Shown: in pieces, positions 53,059 through 61,785 of the stretch
Layout of the letters: each line of letters opens with the position of its first letter
Position numbering within the stretch: the first letter of the stretch is position 1
Assembly (NCBI GenBank): GCA_022791575.1
Contig: JAAVZI010000029.1
Span: forward strand, 28,673-92,672
Source: Lachnospiraceae bacterium
Lineage (GTDB): Bacteria > Bacillota > Clostridia > Lachnospirales > Lachnospiraceae
Reading direction: 5' to 3'
Length of the DNA stretch: 64,000 bases
The notes under the pieces: model-generated
Database searches by the model: none
What the model was told of the DNA's origin: nothing
The model's input: the letters and a program-made list of their open reading frames with translations, nothing else
Program-made: the position numbers and the translations under genes

Positions 53059-53841
53059 TTATACAGCTCCCCGCAGCCGCTCCAGTTCCCGTTTTTTATC
53101 CTGACTCCTCATCAGTGTCTCACCGATTAACACTGCATTTGTGCCATTCAGACGCAGCCTTTCCACATCCTGTGCTGTCTGAATGCCGCTTTCAGATACA
53201 AAGATCTTATCCTCTGGTACCATCTTCCGCAGCCGCAGACTGTTATTAAGATCCACCGTAAAATCCCTTAAATCCCGGTTATTCACACCAATCACTCTGG
53301 CGTCGGACTCCAGCGCCATCTGTATCTCCGCCTCATTATGGGTTTCTACCAGGGCAGAAAGGCCAAGACTGTGAGCAAGCTGTACATAATCTTTCAACGC
53401 CTGTACATCCAATATGGCACAAATCAGCAGTACGGCTGAAGCTCCCAAAAGCTTTGCCTCATAGATCATATATTCATCTATTGTAAAATCTTTCCGCAGT
53501 ACGGGAATCGAAAGTTCCGCCGCAATCTCCGCCAGATATTCATTATTCCCCTGAAAATAAAATGGCTCTGTCAGGCAGGATATTGCCGAAGCCCCTGCCT
53601 GCTCATAATCTGCTGCAATCTCCAGATAAGGAAACTCCTGTGCAATCACACCCTTGGAAGGAGAGGCTTTCTTTATCTCACAGATCAATGAAATGTCTTT
53701 GCCCTGCAATGCCCGTTCAAATGGAAACAGCTTCGTTATTTCCATCCGTTCTGCCTCTCTGCGTATTTCTTCTAACGGCCTTTGTGCCTTCAATTCTTTC
53801 AGCCGTTCTCTCGTCTTTGCTGCGATTTCATCTAAAATCAT
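53059..53841 (-). CDS. trpC: indole-3-glycerol phosphate synthase
   Basis: 260-residue TIM-barrel enzyme of tryptophan synthesis. CEIKKASPSKGVI (catalytic Lys and Glu), VLRKDFTIDEYMIYEA and VGVNNRDLRDF are all present. The ATG at 53841 has AGGAGG at 6 nt. It overlaps trpD slightly in the 4-gene operon. trpF, trpB and trpA do not follow. Confidence 0.96.
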   Translation of the reverse strand: MILDEIAAKTRERLKELKAQRPLEEIRREAERMEITKLFPFERALQGKDISLICEIKKASPSKGVIAQEFPYLEIAADYEQAGASAISCLTEPFYFQGNNEYLAEIAAELSIPVLRKDFTIDEYMIYEAKLLGASAVLLICAILDVQALKDYVQLAHSLGLSALVETHNEAEIQMALESDARVIGVNNRDLRDFTVDLNNSLRLRKMVPEDKIFVSESGIQTAQDVERLRLNGTNAVLIGETLMRSQDKKRELERLRGAV

Positions 53842-53851
53842 TACGTGCCTC

Positions 53852-54856
53852 CTATCGGTTGGTCTCTGATACAAACTGCTCTAGTTTCTTCAGCGCTTTT
53901 CCACTGTCAATCATTTCTGCAGCAATGGCAACTCCCTTCTGTATGGAAATCTGCTTCACCACATGAAGGGCTGCCCCCGCATTTAAAAGAACTGCATTTC
54001 TCTTAGGTCCTTTGGTGCCCTTTAAAATGTCCCTTGCAATCTGAGCATTTTCCACCGGACTGCCGCCGGCCAGATCTTCCTTTCTGCATCGTTCAAATCC
54101 AAACTGCTCTGGACAAATTTCATAATGGATGATCTGTCCGTCTGTCAGCTCACAGACAGTGGTCGGGGCACTCAACGATATTTCATCCAGGCAATCCTGT
54201 CCATATACTGCCATAGCACGTTCCACACCCAGATTACCTAGTACCGTAATCATAGGTTCTAACAGTTCCTCTCTGTATACTCCAAGCAGCTGAAATTTAT
54301 TCTCTGCCGGATTCGTTAAGGGACCCAGAATATTAAAGACCGTCGGAATGCCTATCTCTTTTCTGACCGGCCCTACATAACGCATGGCACTATGGTAACG
54401 CTGTGCAAACATAAAACAAAGATTCGTATCCTTAAGAATCTGGCTGTTTCGCTCTGGCGCTATAGACAACTGCACACCCAGTTCCTCCAAACAATCTGCT
54501 GCACCGCATTTACTCGATGCTGCCCGGTTGCCATGCTTTGCCACTGCAACTCCGGCTGCGGCTGCTACAATCGAAGAAATAGTTGAAATATTAAAGGTAT
54601 TGGCACAGTCGCCTCCCGTTCCGACAATTTCTAATACATCCTGTTCATGTTCTACCTTTTCTGCAAATTTACGCATTCCCTTTGCACATGCTGTAATCTC
54701 CTCTACCGTTTCCCCCTTCATATGGAGAACGGTTAAAAATGCTCCGATCTGGCTTGGAGTTGCTTTTCCGCCCATAATTTCATCCATTACTGCAAGTGCC
54801 GTATCCGAACTGATGTTCTCACTGTTTGACAACCTGGTAATCGCTTCTCTAATCAT
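53852..54856 (-). CDS. trpD: anthranilate phosphoribosyltransferase
   Basis: 334-residue enzyme joining anthranilate to PRPP. The nucleotide/PRPP site VGTGGDCANTFNIST (about 78-92) and KHGNRAASSKCGAAD are intact. AGGAGG precedes the ATG. Ends 10 bp before trpC. Confidence 0.96.
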   Translation of the reverse strand: MIREAITRLSNSENISSDTALAVMDEIMGGKATPSQIGAFLTVLHMKGETVEEITACAKGMRKFAEKVEHEQDVLEIVGTGGDCANTFNISTISSIVAAAAGVAVAKHGNRAASSKCGAADCLEELGVQLSIAPERNSQILKDTNLCFMFAQRYHSAMRYVGPVRKEIGIPTVFNILGPLTNPAENKFQLLGVYREELLEPMITVLGNLGVERAMAVYGQDCLDEISLSAPTTVCELTDGQIIHYEICPEQFGFERCRKEDLAGGSPVENAQIARDILKGTKGPKRNAVLLNAGAALHVVKQISIQKGVAIAAEMIDSGKALKKLEQFVSETNR

Positions 54857-54930
54857 TGTATGATCCTCCTATTCTACACGAATGCTCTAGCGCGTAATTG
54901 CCCTAAAAAATTATAAAAACACTCTATACA

Positions 54931-55497
54931 TTATACATTTAAATAATTATGAATCATTTCTGCCCCATATCTTGTCAAAATAGATTCTGGATGGAACTGC
55001 ACCCCAAACACCGGATCATCCCTATGCTGTACCGCCATGACCTCACCATCATCAGAGCGGGCCGTAATCAGCAGTTCTTCCGGCAGAGTGTCCTCTCTTA
55101 CTGCTAAAGAATGATATCTTGCTGCCGAAACCACTTCCGGCAGCCCCTTGAAAATGGGGCTTTTTATATCCAGACGAATATCTGACTTTTTGCCATGCAT
55201 GAGCTTCCCAGCATGCCCTACCACAGCGCCAAATGCTTCACAGATGGCCTGGTGTCCAAGACAGACACCGAATATTGGAATGGTTCCTTTCAGATATTCT
55301 ACCGCCTGTTCACAAATCCCCGCTTCTTTCGGCCTGCCGGGACCCGGTGACAAGAATATATGCGTCGGTTTCATTTCTGCGATCTCTTCCACACTTTTCT
55401 CATCATTTCGTAATACCCGGATATCTGGATCTATTCCGCCGATCAGCTGATATAAGTTATAGGAAAAACTGTCATAATTATCAATCAATACTATCAT
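54931..55497 (-). CDS. trpG: anthranilate synthase glutamine amidotransferase subunit
   Basis: 188-residue class-I amidotransferase giving ammonia to TrpE. The triad is seen: Cys79 in GVCLGHQAIC, then His and Glu in FGVQFHPES. Overlaps the trpE end by 17 nt. It may also serve para-aminobenzoate synthesis. Confidence 0.95.
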   Translation of the reverse strand: MIVLIDNYDSFSYNLYQLIGGIDPDIRVLRNDEKSVEEIAEMKPTHIFLSPGPGRPKEAGICEQAVEYLKGTIPIFGVCLGHQAICEAFGAVVGHAGKLMHGKKSDIRLDIKSPIFKGLPEVVSAARYHSLAVREDTLPEELLITARSDDGEVMAVQHRDDPVFGVQFHPESILTRYGAEMIHNYLNV

Positions 55498-56974
55498 TTC
55501 TATCCTCCATTTCCTGGGAAGCCTCGATTGCTTTCATCACCGCTTCGGCTTTATTAATACATTCTTGGTATTCCTGTTGCGGAACGCTGTCGGCCACAAT
55601 GCCTGCCCCGCTTCGGACAAATACTTTCCCATTCTTCTTAAATGCAATTCGAATTGCAATACAGGTATCCAGATTGCCGCTCAGATCTATATATCCAATG
55701 GCTCCGCCATAGATTCCCCGCTTATTGTTCTCCAATTGGTTAATAATCTCACAAGCCCGGATTTTAGGCGCTCCAGATAACGTTCCTGCCGGCAGAATGG
55801 CATTCAAGGCATCCAATGCCGTCTGTTCCTGGCAAAGCTTCCCTTTTACGGTAGAGCCAATGTGCATCACATGAGAGAAACGTTCTATGGACATATAGGT
55901 TTCTACTTCCACACTGCCGAACTGACTGACTTTTCCCACATCATTTCTGCCCAGATCCACCAGCATATTATGTTCGGAGCATTCTTTTTCATCATTTAAC
56001 AATTCCCGCTCTAACTCCTGATCCTCTTCTGGAGTCTTTCCTCTCCTGCGCGTCCCTGCCAAAGGAAACGTGTGAACCACACCGTCTTCAACCTTCACCA
56101 GTGTCTCTGGTGAAGCACCTGCAACTTCCATATCCTCACTGCTGAAATAAAACATATACGGAGACGGATTGATTGTGCGCAAAACCCGGTAGGTATCAAA
56201 AAGGCTTCCTTCCATATCTGCCTCCAGCCGGTTTGACAGCACCACTTGAAAAATATCCCCCTCGAAAATATATTCTCTAGCTCTCTCTACCATCCGGCAG
56301 AACTCTTCTTTTTCAAAAAGGCGGCGGTATCCGCTGGTCAGTCTTGCCGGCTCTATATCAGCCGGTACTCCAGACCCAATTAGCTGAACCATATGGTTAA
56401 TCTCTTCCTCTGCCTTCTGATAACTGTTTTCTATATCTGCTGCCTTGGCATGACAGATCACACTGATTTTCTGTGTTATATGGTCATAGGCAATGACCTT
56501 GTCAAAATACATCAGATCCATATCTTTAAAACATTCCTCATCTTCTGCATCCAGATTCAGCGAAGGCTCACTATACTTGATATAATCAAAAGAAACATAC
56601 CCTACCAGTCCTCCGGTAAAGGTCGGAAATCCTTTCAGCCTAGGCGCTCTGTGTTCTCTGATAAATTCCTCAATTATAGCATTCGGGTGTTCCGTTCTTT
56701 GTTCTTTGAGCACCAGTCCCTTTTCATTTCGGACAGTCAGAACATGATTCATACAAGACAGTTCCAGCCTAGGCTTGTAGCCTAGATACGTATAACGCCC
56801 CCATTTCTCCTGATTCTCCACACTTTCCAAAAGATAAACATGAGTACTTTCCCTTTTCAAAATTCTTAATACTTCTATGGGTGTTCTTACATCAGCAAAG
56901 ATTTCCCGGCGAACCGGTATGACTGCATATTGCTCTGCAAGCTTCTTTGCCCGTTCCAAATCCGGCTGTAACAT
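55481..56974 (-). CDS. trpE: anthranilate synthase component I
   Basis: 497-residue chorismate-using enzyme. The N-terminal part has the LLES tryptophan-feedback motif (VYLLESVENQEKWGRY). The C-terminal chorismate-binding domain has SPYMFYFSSEDMEVAGASPE, TFPLAGTRRRG and LSGAPKIRA. The start at 56974 has AAGGAGG; the frame is open further upstream but that is T-box leader. Controlled by a Trp-specific T-box. Confidence 0.97.
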   Translation of the reverse strand: MLQPDLERAKKLAEQYAVIPVRREIFADVRTPIEVLRILKRESTHVYLLESVENQEKWGRYTYLGYKPRLELSCMNHVLTVRNEKGLVLKEQRTEHPNAIIEEFIREHRAPRLKGFPTFTGGLVGYVSFDYIKYSEPSLNLDAEDEECFKDMDLMYFDKVIAYDHITQKISVICHAKAADIENSYQKAEEEINHMVQLIGSGVPADIEPARLTSGYRRLFEKEEFCRMVERAREYIFEGDIFQVVLSNRLEADMEGSLFDTYRVLRTINPSPYMFYFSSEDMEVAGASPETLVKVEDGVVHTFPLAGTRRRGKTPEEDQELERELLNDEKECSEHNMLVDLGRNDVGKVSQFGSVEVETYMSIERFSHVMHIGSTVKGKLCQEQTALDALNAILPAGTLSGAPKIRACEIINQLENNKRGIYGGAIGYIDLSGNLDTCIAIRIAFKKNGKVFVRSGAGIVADSVPQQEYQECINKAEAVMKAIEASQEMEDRNDSID

Positions 56975-57011
56975 AATGCTCCTCCTTTCAGTATTTACAA
57001 TCATCTGAACA

Positions 57012-57045
57012 CAAAAAAGGCCTTGATGATATACAATCACCAAGG
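57012..57045 (-). terminator. T-box-controlled terminator of the trp operon
   Basis: CCTTGGTGAT pairs with ATCATCAAGG around TGTAT and is followed by CCTTTTTTG on the minus strand. It lies 11 nt past the T-box motif and 37 nt upstream of trpE. Confidence 0.85.
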
Positions 57046-57356
57046 ACGAAAAAATCCGCGTTGCCACCTTGATTCATATAAGCTCACACTTATACACACT
57101 CATGGAGATACCATCATATCCCCTGCAATTGACGCATGCTAACGTTACTGAATACTCACAGTCACCTGCTTTGACAGTACCCTCCGTGGTCCATTTACCA
57201 GCCCTTATAAAAAAGACTGCATGAATTGCTTTCTGCGGGTTCTCAGCATTCCCCTGCTCTCTGTAAGCGCACTTTTCATTTTTATCTCCACTTCATCGGT
57301 TTTGATTTTAGGCCCGCCTCCTTTTCGTCGGCGGACAGATTATATTTATGAAATTT
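57046..57356 (-). promoter_or_regulatory. T-box riboswitch, tryptophan specifier (TGG)
   Basis: Leader with stem-I pieces ACAGAGAGC and GCTGAGAACCC, the specifier TGG at 57193-57191 (GGTAAATGGACCACGGAGG) and the T-box motif AAGGTGGCAACGCGG (57070-57056). It ends just before the terminator. Uncharged tRNA-Trp, whose gene lies at 25.9 kb, should stabilise the antiterminator and turn trpEGDC on. Confidence 0.9.
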
Positions 57357-57362
57357 GAGTTA

Positions 57363-57391
57363 ATTCTATACCAGTTTTTGCAAGATGTCAA
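57363..57391 (-). promoter_or_regulatory. predicted promoter of the trp operon
   Basis: Perfect TTGACA (57391-57386), 17-nt spacer, TAGAAT (57368-57363) on the minus strand. Confidence 0.7.
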
Positions 57392-57479
57392 TAGTTTTTT
57401 CAAAATTTTCATTCTTCTTCCTGCACAGATAGATTCCGCCAGCTAAATGTGAAAATTATGCAAATTCTGGAAAATAAAA

Positions 57480-57508
57480 TTGAAATTTGCAGACAAACCG
57501 TCTATACT
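57480..57508 (+). promoter_or_regulatory. predicted promoter of the large ABC gene
   Basis: TTGAAA (57480-57485), 17-nt spacer, TATACT (57503-57508), 37 bp before the start codon. Confidence 0.6.
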
Positions 57509-57544
57509 TATGGATACATTATATTACTGTAAAGGAGTCCTTTC

Positions 57545-60500
57545 ATGCTGCAAATCAAAAAGATATGCAAACAATACAAAACCGGCGGATTTATCCAGAA
57601 TGCCTTAGACGGCGTTAGTCTGAATCTGCGTGAAAATGAATTCGTTGCCATCTTAGGCCCCAGCGGTTCTGGAAAGACAACGCTTTTGAATATTATCGGC
57701 GGGCTGGACCGTTATGACAGCGGAGACCTGATTATTAACGGCATTTCCACAAAAAAATACAAGGACCGGGACTGGGATTCCTATCGAAATCACACCATAG
57801 GCTTTGTATTCCAAAGTTACAACCTGATTCCGCACCAAAACATCCTATCCAATGTAGAACTGGCCCTGACGATTTCTGGCATTTCTAAAGCAGAGCGCAG
57901 AAAACGGGCCCAAAAGGCACTGGAACAAGTCGGACTTGGCGAACAGCTCCATAAGAAGCCAGGGCAGATGTCCGGCGGACAGATGCAGCGTGTAGCGATT
58001 GCGCGGGCGCTTGTCAATGATCCCGACATTCTGCTTGCCGACGAACCCACAGGCGCATTAGACAGTGATACCAGTATTCAGGTTATGGATCTCTTAAAAG
58101 AAGTAGCCAAAGAGCGCCTGGTAGTTATGGTTACTCACAATCCAGAACTAGCACAGTCTTATGCTACTCGTATCGTTAAGCTTAAGGATGGTAAGATCCG
58201 TTCTGATTCCCATCCCCTTGATATCAAGGAAAATAGCCAGGAGAACCCCGTGCATAAAAATATGGGAAAGACTTCCATGTCCTTTCTCACTGCGCTTTCT
58301 TTAAGTTTTCACAACCTGCGTACCAAAAAGGCTCGGACCCTTCTAACCTCTTTTGCCGGTTCCATCGGCATTATCGGCATTGCCCTGATTTTGTCCTTGT
58401 CAAACGGAGTCAGTGAATATATTAAGTCTGTGGAGGAAGATACCCTCTCCGAGTATCCTCTGCAGATTCAACGTTCAGGCATTGACATGACTGCCATGAT
58501 GGAGGAACATGTCAATTCCCATACACAAAAGTCCTCTGGAGAAGTTCATGTTTCACAGAGAATTACTTCCATGCTCTCCAAAGTAGACCCCAATGACTTA
58601 GAATCCTTAAAGCTCTATCTGGACAGCGGAACAAGCGGCATCGAATCGTATACCAATGCTATTGAATATTCCTATGATGTCACGCCGCAGATCTACCGGC
58701 TGGAGGATAATCAGGTGCGCCAAGTCAATCCCGACCGTTTTTTTACCGCCTTGGGACTGGGCAGTGCTTCCGGTACCAATAGTATGATGTCCGCCATGAT
58801 GAATACTAATGTTTTTCATGAAATGCCGGATAATGCTGGTTTGTATCAAAGCCAGTATGATGTAAAAGCAGGCCGTTGGCCCCAAAATTATAAGGAATGT
58901 GTCGTTGTCCTCACTTCGCGCGGAAGCATCAGCGATCTAATGCTCTATACTATGGGACTGCGGGACTCACTAGAGCTGGAAGAAATGATCCGTCAATTTA
59001 TGAATGAAGAAAAAGCTGCAGAGGTCTCGAACATCAGTTCTTATTCCTACCAGGATTTTCTCGGTATTACCTTTCATCTTGTCAATAGCGCAGACCATTA
59101 TGAATATGACCCTGCCTACGATCTGTGGAAAGATAAATCCGAAGATGACGAATATATGCGGAATCTGGTCAGCCAAGGTGACAAGCTTACCATTGTAGGT
59201 GTCGTACAACCTTCAGAGGACACGACTGCTGCTATGTTAAGCCCTGGCATCGGTTATCCGGCCTCTCTGACCCGCCATGTAATCCAGCAGGCCGAATCCA
59301 AGACGATTGTCCAGCAACAGCTGGCAAATAAGGAGAAAAACGTATTCAGCGGCCGAACCTTTGGCGAAGATAACCAGCCAGCTCCCTTTGATATGACCTC
59401 TTTATTTCACATTAATGAAGAAAAGCTGCGGGAAGCTTTTCAATTCGATGAAAATGCTCTTGGCAATGGGCTTACTGACAGCTCTCTGCTCAGCAGCTTG
59501 CTCTCCTCTGCTATGCCGGACCTTAGTCAATTCTCTTTTGCAATGCCCGAACTATCCGCTCTTAATGCACAGGAACTTCTGGGACAGCTGGATTTATCTT
59601 TCTCCAGTGATGGTCTGCAGAATCTGGTCCGCAGCCTGGCTGAAGGATATCAAAGTTACGCCGTTGATAAGCCAGAAGCAGATTATTTCAGGCTGAACGA
59701 ATATGCCGGACAGTACCTGCAAAGCCCAGAGGCTAGAAGCATTTTGACGAAAGAACTTGGCAGCCTGATTCAAGACAGCGTCGAAATCTCGATTTCAGCG
59801 GAACCGCTGCAGAATATGATTCAAGATCTGATGGAGGGCTATCTGGACTATGCCAGCAGTAACAAACTGACCGATCCTGAACAGTTCAGCGCCTATCTGA
59901 CCGCGTATCTGCAAACGCCCGAAGCGCAGCAAAAGTTCACGGAATATGCACCGGAAATTCTTAAAGTAAACGAAGATATTTCCATTTCACCTGAACAAAC
60001 GGAGCGAATCCTGAATCAGGTTCTTACCGGCTATGAGGAATATGCTGCTGCCAATCATCTGCCCGATCCACGCAATATGGGAGAACACTTCTCCTCCTAC
60101 CTGCAGCAGCCCCAAACTCAGCAGCAGTTATCAGAAGGAATCCAAAACAGCATGGATCTCACTGCCTTGCAGGAACAGCTTAGCAGTCTTCTAAAACACT
60201 ATACAAACCAGCTTTCTCATGCTGTACAAAATCAGATTACAGCGATTATGGAACAGATCGCAGACCAAGCCAGCAAAAACTTAGAGCGTAGTATGCAGAA
60301 TATGATCAAACAAATGGGGGCCAACATGCAGCAGGCTTTCCATGTTAATCCAGAGGTATTAATGAGTGCTGTTGAGCTGCGTATGAATGAACAGGAACTA
60401 TCTGAGCTGCTCCGCTCCCTAATGTCCCGTGAGGATGCCTCTTATGATAGCAATATCCGAAAGCTGGGATACGCAGAACTCAACAAGCCCAGCCAGATTG

Positions 60501-61063
60501 CCATTTACCCCAAGGACTTTGAAAGTAAAGCTTCTGTTCTGGACATTTTAGAAACCTACAACAGCCGCATGGAAAAAGAAGGAACGCCGGAAAAAGTGAT
60601 CCGCTATACCGACGTAGTCGGAACGCTGATGTCATCAGTGACCGATATAATTGATACCATCAGCTATGTTCTGATCGCATTTGTAGCCATCTCTCTTGTG
60701 GTTTCCTCCATAATGATCGGAGTGATTACGTATATCAGCGTACTGGAACGAAAAAAAGAAATAGGCATCCTGCGGGCCATTGGCTCCTCAAAGCGCAATA
60801 TTTCACAGGTATTTAATGCGGAAACCTTTATTATTGGTTTTTGTGCTGGCCTTATTGGCATCGGCCTGACCCTGCTGCTGCTGATTCCTGGAAATGCACT
60901 GATTCATGCCCTGGCAGAACGTACGGATATCAATGCCTCTTTGCCTTTCCTTCCCGGAATCGTGCTGATTCTGTTAAGCATTGGCCTGACCCTGCTCGGC
61001 GGGCTGATTCCTTCTAAAAAAGCTGCTAAAAGTGATCCAGTAGCTGCCCTGCGTGCGGAATAA
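57545..61063 (+). CDS. MacB-like ABC ATPase/permease fusion with large extracellular insert
   Basis: 1172-residue single-chain transporter. The ATPase domain (1-230) has GPSGSGKT, MSGGQMQRVAIARA and LADEPTGALD. The first membrane helix (about 262-288) is followed by a very long extracytoplasmic region (about 290-1030), then three FtsX-type helices (about 1035-1165) with LERKKEIGILRAIGSS. Within the insert, three units of about 64 residues repeat at about 693, 757 and 822, each with GYxxYA, then YLQxPE. Ribosome site AAAGGAG. Exporter or mechanotransmission role inferred from MacB; no partner genes are adjacent. Confidence 0.9.
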   Translation: MLQIKKICKQYKTGGFIQNALDGVSLNLRENEFVAILGPSGSGKTTLLNIIGGLDRYDSGDLIINGISTKKYKDRDWDSYRNHTIGFVFQSYNLIPHQNILSNVELALTISGISKAERRKRAQKALEQVGLGEQLHKKPGQMSGGQMQRVAIARALVNDPDILLADEPTGALDSDTSIQVMDLLKEVAKERLVVMVTHNPELAQSYATRIVKLKDGKIRSDSHPLDIKENSQENPVHKNMGKTSMSFLTALSLSFHNLRTKKARTLLTSFAGSIGIIGIALILSLSNGVSEYIKSVEEDTLSEYPLQIQRSGIDMTAMMEEHVNSHTQKSSGEVHVSQRITSMLSKVDPNDLESLKLYLDSGTSGIESYTNAIEYSYDVTPQIYRLEDNQVRQVNPDRFFTALGLGSASGTNSMMSAMMNTNVFHEMPDNAGLYQSQYDVKAGRWPQNYKECVVVLTSRGSISDLMLYTMGLRDSLELEEMIRQFMNEEKAAEVSNISSYSYQDFLGITFHLVNSADHYEYDPAYDLWKDKSEDDEYMRNLVSQGDKLTIVGVVQPSEDTTAAMLSPGIGYPASLTRHVIQQAESKTIVQQQLANKEKNVFSGRTFGEDNQPAPFDMTSLFHINEEKLREAFQFDENALGNGLTDSSLLSSLLSSAMPDLSQFSFAMPELSALNAQELLGQLDLSFSSDGLQNLVRSLAEGYQSYAVDKPEADYFRLNEYAGQYLQSPEARSILTKELGSLIQDSVEISISAEPLQNMIQDLMEGYLDYASSNKLTDPEQFSAYLTAYLQTPEAQQKFTEYAPEILKVNEDISISPEQTERILNQVLTGYEEYAAANHLPDPRNMGEHFSSYLQQPQTQQQLSEGIQNSMDLTALQEQLSSLLKHYTNQLSHAVQNQITAIMEQIADQASKNLERSMQNMIKQMGANMQQAFHVNPEVLMSAVELRMNEQELSELLRSLMSREDASYDSNIRKLGYAELNKPSQIAIYPKDFESKASVLDILETYNSRMEKEGTPEKVIRYTDVVGTLMSSVTDIIDTISYVLIAFVAISLVVSSIMIGVITYISVLERKKEIGILRAIGSSKRNISQVFNAETFIIGFCAGLIGIGLTLLLLIPGNALIHALAERTDINASLPFLPGIVLILLSIGLTLLGGLIPSKKAAKSDPVAALRAE

Positions 61064-61095
61064 GAAGTTATCACCATGAAACATATTGATAGACT

Positions 61096-61131
61096 AAGCT
61101 GCCAGAACTATTACTTCTGGCAGCTTTTTTC
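61096..61131 (+). terminator. intrinsic terminator of the large ABC gene
   Basis: AAGCTGCCAGAA-CTATTAC-TTCTGGCAGCTT followed by TTTTC, 33 bp past the stop codon. Confidence 0.92.
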
Positions 61132-61174
61132 TATGGAAAATAATATCTTGTCTACTTTTTTCAAAATCATGGTT

Positions 61175-61290
61175 AGGCGTTTGCAAAAGTCTGGATCAAA
61201 GCGACGATTTTAGACAAAACATACAAAAACGTTTTTGAGCGGAATTTTTTGTATAGATTGTTCAAGCTCGTCGCTTTCAAGGCAACAAAT
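61175..61290 (+). repeat. dispersed palindromic repeat, copy 10 (chimeric)
   Basis: The left half is the CGACGATTTTAGAC arm in reverse orientation. The right half is a CGTCGCTTT arm in forward orientation and of the other sequence subtype (TTGTATAGATTGTTC). Both halves are therefore the same side of the element, as if two copies had recombined head to head. The right terminus is lost. Confidence 0.72.
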
Positions 61291-61322
61291 TTGAATGATT
61301 GATACGAAAAATAAAAAACATA

Positions 61323-61351
61323 TTGACATTTTTAAATAAATATATTATAAC
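61323..61351 (+). promoter_or_regulatory. predicted promoter of the GntR-ABC operon
   Basis: Perfect TTGACA (61323-61328), 17-nt spacer, TATAAC (61346-61351). Confidence 0.65.
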
Positions 61352-61375
61352 TGTATTAGTTCAATTAACACAGTT
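61349..61375 (+). promoter_or_regulatory. probable GntR operator
   Basis: AACTGTATTAGTTCAATTAA followed by CACAGTT is a near-perfect palindrome with arms AACTGT and ACAGTT, overlapping the end of the -10 and the transcription start. That is where a YtrA-type autorepressor should bind. Confidence 0.6.
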
Positions 61376-61410
61376 AGTACTATCAAGACAACAGGAGGTG
61401 AAAATTCTCT

Positions 61411-61785
61411 ATGTTTCAATTAAATTACCGCGATAACCGCCCAATCTATGAACAGCTCAAAGAACAGCTGCGAAAACTCATAGTTACCGGTGTCTTAAAA
61501 TCAGATGAGAAACTGCCATCCATCCGGGAAATCGCTTCCAGCCTTGCCATTAACCCCAACACCATACAGCGGGCTTATCGGGAATTGGAAAGTGAGGGCT
61601 ATGTATATACAATCGCAGGCAAAGGCTCTTTTGCAGCCCCTAGGCAGGATATTGATGATCGACGGGAAAAAGAACTGTTGCAGCAATTTGATACCATTGT
61701 ACTCGAACTATCCTATCTGGGCTACCAGTCCGATTCCCTATTCCAGCGTATTACAAATCTTATCGAAAAAGGAGAACAATCATGA
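61411..61785 (+). CDS. GntR-family regulator, YtrA subfamily
   Basis: 124-residue repressor: winged helix (RPIYEQLKEQLRKLIVTG, then PSIREIASSLAINPNTIQRAYRELE, wing GKGSFAA), and a short helical tail. AGGAGGTG at 10 nt. The stop overlaps the ATPase start (ATGA). Likely represses its own ABC operon through the palindrome at 61349-61375. Confidence 0.93.
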   Translation: MFQLNYRDNRPIYEQLKEQLRKLIVTGVLKSDEKLPSIREIASSLAINPNTIQRAYRELESEGYVYTIAGKGSFAAPRQDIDDRREKELLQQFDTIVLELSYLGYQSDSLFQRITNLIEKGEQS

